Positions 58,831 to 64,000 of a stretch of 64,000 nt of DNA are shown piece by piece. The notes beneath the pieces were generated by a model, which saw only the letters and a list, made by a program, of their open reading frames with translations, had not been told where the DNA came from and made no database searches. Position numbers and translations under genes: made by a program. Origin of the DNA: Treponema sp. (GTDB lineage Bacteria; Spirochaetota; Spirochaetia; Treponematales; Treponemataceae); the NCBI GenBank assembly GCA_024695475.1, contig JAILIC010000026.1, positions 23,953 to 87,952 on the forward strand. Reading direction: 5' to 3'. Positions within the stretch are counted from its first letter, which is position 1, and each line of letters begins with the position of its first letter.

Positions 58831-59625
58831 TTACCACTCAAATTGCGCCCAACGATCATTGAGATGAGGGAACAATGTGGCAAAAATCTTTGCTCTAATA
58901 GAGTATTTTTTCATTTCTTCATTAAAGCTTCGTTCTTGTATAAGATGGAGTCCACTTACAAGCTTTTCAATTTCTTTTGCTGACGTAGTACCACTTTTAA
59001 ATACCGCATTTGTGTTTTTTACGGTATCATGATGCTTTTGCTGTTTTACCATGAGCGGACTATTTTGTTCTGCAATGATGGTGCCATTTTTAAAATGGTG
59101 CGTAAGGTTTGTAAGTAGTGTCTTGATTTGCTCGATGGTAAGATACATAAACAGTCCTTCGGCAATAAATACGATGGGCACCTGCTTTGTTTGTAAACTT
59201 TGCTGTACCTGCGGAATCCAATCTGTGGTAAGAATATCAGACGGAATAAGTTGTATCCTCGTATTTGCAGGAAATAATTTTTCTCGTAATGTAATACTGT
59301 CAGGATAGTCAATATCAAACCATGTAATTTTTCCATTATCAATTCTCGTAAATCTGCTATCAAAACCTGCTCCAAGATTTACGATGATGGATTCTGGGTT
59401 ATTGGTAAGAAATGATGTAAGCCAACGATCCAACATAATTGTTCGGGCAATGACTCCTTCATGAGACATAAAGGCATCATAGGGCCGTGTGTCAAATTGT
59501 AGATCGGATATGATTTTTACTGCCATATCATCATGAATACGGGGATTTTTACGTGTGGTTTCATTTGCTTTGATTACTAACGGGATAAGTGCCGTTTTTT
59601 GTACATCTCCAAGTTTTATTTGCAT
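58831..59625 (-). CDS. LCMT-like class I SAM methyltransferase
   Basis: IIVNLGAGFDSRFTRI, FIAEGLFMYLTIEQIKTLL. Confidence 0.85.
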   Translation of the reverse strand: MQIKLGDVQKTALIPLVIKANETTRKNPRIHDDMAVKIISDLQFDTRPYDAFMSHEGVIARTIMLDRWLTSFLTNNPESIIVNLGAGFDSRFTRIDNGKITWFDIDYPDSITLREKLFPANTRIQLIPSDILTTDWIPQVQQSLQTKQVPIVFIAEGLFMYLTIEQIKTLLTNLTHHFKNGTIIAEQNSPLMVKQQKHHDTVKNTNAVFKSGTTSAKEIEKLVSGLHLIQERSFNEEMKKYSIRAKIFATLFPHLNDRWAQFEW

Positions 59626-59737
59626 AGACTCTCCTTATTAGAGTTAGATAATGCTAACAAAATGTTAATAATTATTCAAGCTATTTTTAAAGTTTTTTGT
59701 TTGGATGGATAGATTAGTAGCTTATGATTGTAAAAAG

Positions 59738-59809
59738 AAATGCTTTTTTTATGAAAAATAAATAAAATGCATTTTTTATGTTGACAGAAATGCATTTTTG
59801 TTTTATAAA
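59738..59809 (+). promoter_or_regulatory. promoter of fur-like gene with AAATGC repeats
   Basis: TTGACA (59781-59786)-N17-TATAAA (59804-59809); AAATGC at 59738, 59765 and 59788, the last two as AAATGCATTT. Confidence 0.65.
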
Positions 59810-59817
59810 TTGCAACT

Positions 59818-60231
59818 GTGTTGCAAAAGTTATATCACACTAAGACAACTGATTTGATTGCTCAGTTTATCCAGTCCAAAATGGAGCATGGTTTTACAGC
59901 AGGAGAGTTATCGGCATTTCTTGAAGAACATGGTGTACATGTGAATAAAACAACCGTTTACAGAAATCTTGATAAAATGACTGAAAATGGGCAGCTGATA
60001 AAACATAAGTCTATGATTTCTGATGGTTTTGTATACCAAAGCGCAGAAGAAGAAAATCACTGTGCAGAGCATATTCATTTTCAGTGTTGTAAGTGTGGTG
60101 CTGTAATGCATCTCTCTGATGTAAAAACGACAGAGTATCTTAAGTCGCTATCAGAAGAATTGGGTATTCAGATTAATCTGAATCTTTCCTCACTTAATGG
60201 GATTTGTCCAAAATGCAGAGAACAAAAGTAA
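59818..60231 (+). CDS. Fur-family regulator (Zur-like)
   Basis: VHVNKTTVYRNLDKMTENGQL; HIHFQCCKCGAVMHL; CPKCREQ. Confidence 0.9.
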   Translation: MLQKLYHTKTTDLIAQFIQSKMEHGFTAGELSAFLEEHGVHVNKTTVYRNLDKMTENGQLIKHKSMISDGFVYQSAEEENHCAEHIHFQCCKCGAVMHLSDVKTTEYLKSLSEELGIQINLNLSSLNGICPKCREQK

Positions 60232-60515
60232 TACATCTTCATATATTCTTTTCGATTTTGCTTTTGCTATTTACATTGTCATCAATCTATTACAAGGTTC
60301 ATGAGAGTTATCATGAATGCAGTGGTGAAGACTGTCCTATATGTTATGTTATTGCAATTTCAGAACGGAATATACAGCTTCTCAGTTTTGCTTTTTCGTT
60401 TATTATTCTTGTTTCTTTTTTTCTTTCCAGTAATAAAATACAAACTAAACAGCTTGGTATAGCAGTTTTCAAAGCTCAGACGCTTGTCTCTCAGAAAATA
60501 AGGCTTAATGACTAG
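60204..60515 (+). CDS. small membrane protein with HxCxxxxCxxC motif
   Basis: YHECSGEDCPICYVIAISERN between two TM helices; overlaps fur. Confidence 0.65.
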   Translation: MSKMQRTKVIHLHIFFSILLLLFTLSSIYYKVHESYHECSGEDCPICYVIAISERNIQLLSFAFSFIILVSFFLSSNKIQTKQLGIAVFKAQTLVSQKIRLND

Positions 60516-60569
60516 TTTTCCTGATTCTTCTTTTGTTTTTTGTAACATTTTAGAATAGGAATACTTTAC

Positions 60570-61682
60570 ATGAATAAAAAACCAGTGACTCTTATTACAG
60601 GGTATTTAGGTTCTGGTAAGACAACTCTTTTGAATGAAATTTTACGTCAAGAAAAAAGAAAAGTTGCACTTATTGTGAACGATATGGGCAGCATAAACAT
60701 CGATGCTGCTATTATAAAGAAAAATGGTTCTGCCGTAGCACAGAGTGAAATGTATGAAATGCAAAATGGATGCATCTGCTGTACTTTGCGAGAGGAATTT
60801 ATAAAACAGGTAGAAAAGATTTCGGATAATGACTCTATAGAAACTGTATTTGTGGAGGCATCTGGAATTAGTGATCCAGGAGCGATCGCAGCTTCGTTTT
60901 TGGCATATGAAGAAGATCAGCCTGATACGAATGTATATCTTTCAAATATTGTTACTGTTGTTGATGCAGATCGTATTTACCGTGAGTTTTTGACAGATTT
61001 GCAACAATATGATGAAAAAGATGAAAATAATCTTTCATCTAACGATATTACAACACTCATTGTTGATCAAATCGAGTTCTGTAATACAATTGTCTTAAAT
61101 AAGCTTGATCTTCTTGATGACAATCAGATTGAGCAGGTAATAAAAATTATACGTGATTTTCAACCGAAGGCTGAAATTATCAAGACAATACAGGGAAAAG
61201 TTGAGATTGATCGTATTACATCAACTCAAAAGTTTAATTACGAAATGGTAGATTCTTCATCTGCAATTCAGAAGGCGATTAATTCACTTTCTGATACAAA
61301 TCGAGGATTTACTGATGAATACGGTATTTCGAGTTTTTCATACGAGTTTAAAAAGCCGTTTGATCAGAAAAAATTCATGAGTTTTATTAATGAAGATTTT
61401 CCAAAAGAGCTTATCCGTGCAAAAGGCTATATCTGGTTTAAAGATAGACCTCAAGACGTTCTCTTGTTTGAACAAGCTGGAAGAAATGCTTCTGTTATGG
61501 CAGTTGCATATTGGATTGCAGCTTTAGATGAAGCAACTCAGAAAGAATGCCTTGCTGATGACGAAGAATTACGAAACTCATGGGATCCGGAATATGGTGA
61601 TAGAATCAATCAAATCGTATTTATCGGAAAAAATTATAATAAGGCAAAGATTGTTTCTCGATTGGAACAGTGCCTTGCATAA
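60570..61682 (+). CDS. CobW/COG0523 metal-chaperone GTPase
   Basis: LITGYLGSGKTTLLNEIL, GCICCTLREEF, VFVEASGISDPG. Confidence 0.93.
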   Translation: MNKKPVTLITGYLGSGKTTLLNEILRQEKRKVALIVNDMGSINIDAAIIKKNGSAVAQSEMYEMQNGCICCTLREEFIKQVEKISDNDSIETVFVEASGISDPGAIAASFLAYEEDQPDTNVYLSNIVTVVDADRIYREFLTDLQQYDEKDENNLSSNDITTLIVDQIEFCNTIVLNKLDLLDDNQIEQVIKIIRDFQPKAEIIKTIQGKVEIDRITSTQKFNYEMVDSSSAIQKAINSLSDTNRGFTDEYGISSFSYEFKKPFDQKKFMSFINEDFPKELIRAKGYIWFKDRPQDVLLFEQAGRNASVMAVAYWIAALDEATQKECLADDEELRNSWDPEYGDRINQIVFIGKNYNKAKIVSRLEQCLA

Positions 61683-61714
61683 ATTACACTATATCAGTAG
61701 TAAAGGAAAACAAT

Positions 61715-63241
61715 ATGAATAAGACAATAAAAACACTTTTGTGTGCTATTTTTTGTACACTGACGGTAGGAGCTTTTGCAGCTTCTAAAAAGTCAATTAT
61801 TTGTGTTACTTATCCAGAATATGATTGGGTAATGAATATTCTTGGTGATAAAGCATCTGATTTTGATGTCACACTGCTTCAGAATAATGGTACTGATCTT
61901 CACAGTTATCAGCCGACAGTAAAAGATATTGCAAAGATTTCAACCTGTGACATGCTTGTTTATGTTGGTGGCGAAAGTGATGCTTGGGTAGAAAGAGCGA
62001 TTGAAACTGCCAAGAACAAAAATATGGTGGTTGTCAACATGATGGAAGTCTTGGGTGACCAAGTAAAAGAAGAAGTAGTAGTCGAAGGCATGCAAGTCGA
62101 AGAACATCACCATCATGATGGTGATCATGATCATGACCATGATCACAGCAAAGAGGTTTCAACCTTCCATGATCATGATGTAAAAGATAGAAGTCTTGCA
62201 GATTGGGCGGGTGAATGGCAGTCTCCATATCCATTTGTACTCGATGGCACACTTGATGAAGCATTTGAAGAAAAAGCTGAATCCGGTACTATGACTGCAG
62301 CAGAGTACAAAGAATACTATAAAACTGGTTACAAAACTGATATTGCAGCTCTGACTATTAAGGGAAACAAAATCACTTATACCTATGAAAATGGTAAAAA
62401 AGTCAGCGCTAAATATAAGTATGTTGGTTATTATATTCAGGAATGGTCTGGTGGTACCAAGGCTGCAATGTATCGCTTTACCACAACGAGCAAAAAAGCA
62501 GGAATTCCACGCTTTATTGAAATTAATGATCATATGATTGAACCAGCAAAAGCCGAACATTTTCACCTGCGAATGAGTAACGAAAGCTTTGAAGCTATCG
62601 AAGATCCAGAAAAGTATTGGCCAACATTCTTCCCAGCAGAAATGTCTGGACATGATATAGCAGAACATTTAGGTGGACACCACCATCATGATGAAGAAGA
62701 AGTTGAATATGATGAACACGTTTGGCTTTCAGTTAAAAAGGCTATAATTATTACAAAAGCACTTTCTGCAGAAATCCAGAAAATTGATAGCGTAAATGCA
62801 AGTGTATATCAAGCAAATACAGCATCCTATGTAAAACAACTTTCAGACCTTGATGCAGAGTATACAAAGGTTGTTGCATCTTCTCCAAAAAAGACCGTTC
62901 TTTTTGGAGACCGCTTCCCATTCCGCTATCTGACTGATGATTATAATCTGGAATATTTTGCAGCTTTTGTTGGATGTAGCGCTGAATCTGAAGCAAGTTT
63001 TGCAACAATTGTATTCTTGGCAAATAAAGTTGACGAGCTTGGTTTGAATGCAATTCTTACTATAGAAAAGAGCGATAAAAAAATTGCTAAAACAATAATT
63101 TCTAATTGTAAGAGCAAAAATCAGGCAATTCTTGAAATGGATTCATTGCAGTCTGTGACTCAAAATGAAATAGACTCTGGAAGAAATTATCTTTCAGCAA
63201 TGAAAAATAATCTTGAAGTGTTAAAGAAGGCTTTACAATAA
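61715..63241 (+). CDS. zinc substrate-binding protein with internal ZinT domain
   Basis: ZnuA halves (DLHSYQPTVKDIAKIS...; YDEHVWLSVKKA...) flanking His-rich HHHHDGDHDHDHDH - ZinT (SLADWAGEWQSPYPFVLDGTLDEAFEEKA...) - HHHHDEEE. Confidence 0.9.
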   Translation: MNKTIKTLLCAIFCTLTVGAFAASKKSIICVTYPEYDWVMNILGDKASDFDVTLLQNNGTDLHSYQPTVKDIAKISTCDMLVYVGGESDAWVERAIETAKNKNMVVVNMMEVLGDQVKEEVVVEGMQVEEHHHHDGDHDHDHDHSKEVSTFHDHDVKDRSLADWAGEWQSPYPFVLDGTLDEAFEEKAESGTMTAAEYKEYYKTGYKTDIAALTIKGNKITYTYENGKKVSAKYKYVGYYIQEWSGGTKAAMYRFTTTSKKAGIPRFIEINDHMIEPAKAEHFHLRMSNESFEAIEDPEKYWPTFFPAEMSGHDIAEHLGGHHHHDEEEVEYDEHVWLSVKKAIIITKALSAEIQKIDSVNASVYQANTASYVKQLSDLDAEYTKVVASSPKKTVLFGDRFPFRYLTDDYNLEYFAAFVGCSAESEASFATIVFLANKVDELGLNAILTIEKSDKKIAKTIISNCKSKNQAILEMDSLQSVTQNEIDSGRNYLSAMKNNLEVLKKALQ

Positions 63242-63249
63242 CATTTCAT

Positions 63250-63302
63250 GGCGGAGGGGTAAATACTCTATTTCCTCCTAGAGTATTAACCTCCGCCTTT
63301 TT
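63250..63302. terminator. bidirectional terminator
   Basis: GGCGGAGG...AATACTCTA...TAGAGTATT...CCTCCGCCTTTTT. Confidence 0.8.
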
Positions 63303-63987
63303 ACGATTCAATCATTTCTAAAATCGTATGTTTTAATGCGCAATGACTCTGTTCTGAGCTTGTACAGGAAGCAATAGAAAAGTGTGCCATCACAGAGCAA
63401 GGGTCTTTACTCAGAACAAAAATAGTGTCGGCAATTTTCATTGCTTCTTCTAAATCATGGGTTACAAAAAGAATTGTTGTACCTTCTGTTTTGCTGATTT
63501 CAAGAGTATCCGAAATTAATTTTTGTCTAATTATATAATCAAGAGAACTAAATGGTTCGTCCATCAAAAGAAAATCACTCCCATAATATAGTGCCCGCGC
63601 AATGGCACAACGTTGTCTCATGCCTCCGCTGAGTTCTGAAGGATAGTAGTTTTCAAAACCTTCTAATCCAACAGCCTTTAAATAGTGAAGCACTCGTTCA
63701 TCGTTGCCAAAACTATCTACTGCCTTTATATTTTGACCTACCGTAAACCAGGGAAGTAGGCGATCTTCTTGGAACACATATCCTATTTTATCAGGTGGAG
63801 TATGTGTCCAACATAGCGTTCCAGTATCGATTTCTTCAAGACCGGCAATAATATTTAATAATGTAGATTTTCCACATCCTGATGGACCAATAAGTACGGA
63901 GATTTTTCCCCTTTCAATGGAAAGAGAAAAATCTTTAAGAACTGTTCTGTTGTTATACTTTTTTGTTACATTTTGTATGGTTACCAT
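63301..63987 (-). CDS. nitrate/sulfonate/taurine-type ABC ATPase
   Basis: LIGPSGCGKSTLLNIIAGLEE, LSGGMRQRCAIARALY, FLLMDEPFSSLD. Confidence 0.9.
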   Translation of the reverse strand: MVTIQNVTKKYNNRTVLKDFSLSIERGKISVLIGPSGCGKSTLLNIIAGLEEIDTGTLCWTHTPPDKIGYVFQEDRLLPWFTVGQNIKAVDSFGNDERVLHYLKAVGLEGFENYYPSELSGGMRQRCAIARALYYGSDFLLMDEPFSSLDYIIRQKLISDTLEISKTEGTTILFVTHDLEEAMKIADTIFVLSKDPCSVMAHFSIASCTSSEQSHCALKHTILEMIES

Positions 63988-64000
63988 TATTACTTTGTCT

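Noticed and set aside
61940-62264. His/Met-rich minus-strand ORFs over the zinc protein
   Set aside because: Shadow translations of the His-rich linker of the ZnuA-ZinT gene.
1-64000. tRNA/rRNA genes, IS elements, prophage or classical defence islands
   Set aside because: No recognisable cloverleaf, rRNA, transposase, integrase, phage structural or restriction genes were seen by eye; tRNAscan/HMM searches would be needed for certainty.

Overview
AT-rich bacterial chromosomal window. The gene content (spirochaete-style lipoproteins, DUF134/NifX fusion, C_GCAxxG family protein, class I LysRS-like protein) suggests a Treponema-like spirochaete; this is inference from gene content only. About 50 protein genes are supported: ferredoxin, MBL hydrolase, CbiET, a ZnuABC-type transporter, thrA, a DAHP synthase-prephenate dehydratase fusion, ilvN, moaC, pncB, TtcA-like, a minimal H-cluster protein, a GNAT-MsrA fusion, metY, a two-component system plus RND efflux pump, DUF134-NifX, TIGR02452/PARG, a 2H phosphoesterase, FIST-GGDEF, a flavocytochrome-like lipoprotein, TcdA, a TPP riboswitch with thiC, a paired ABC exporter, and a Fur/CobW/ZnuA-ZinT zinc locus. 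No rRNA, tRNA, CRISPR array, IS element or prophage was recognised. The strongest candidate for an undescribed system is a translationally coupled cluster at 43096-52588. It encodes an ornithine/alanine racemase-like enzyme, an MFS transporter with extracytoplasmic sensor-like regions, a tandem-duplicated substrate-binding lipoprotein with an apparent frameshift, a class I LysRS paralog with altered catalytic motifs, and a membrane adenylate/guanylate cyclase. Other notable signals are a Cys-rich leader peptide (MVIYFEKLVRENFRNGRMCLCCLSK) with twin operators upstream of metY, a mutually exclusive hairpin attenuator over the RND adaptor RBS, a 6 x 22-bp intergenic array, a ZinT domain inserted inside ZnuA, and a PII-like tail on the RND pump. 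All family calls come from motif recognition by eye; no searches were run.
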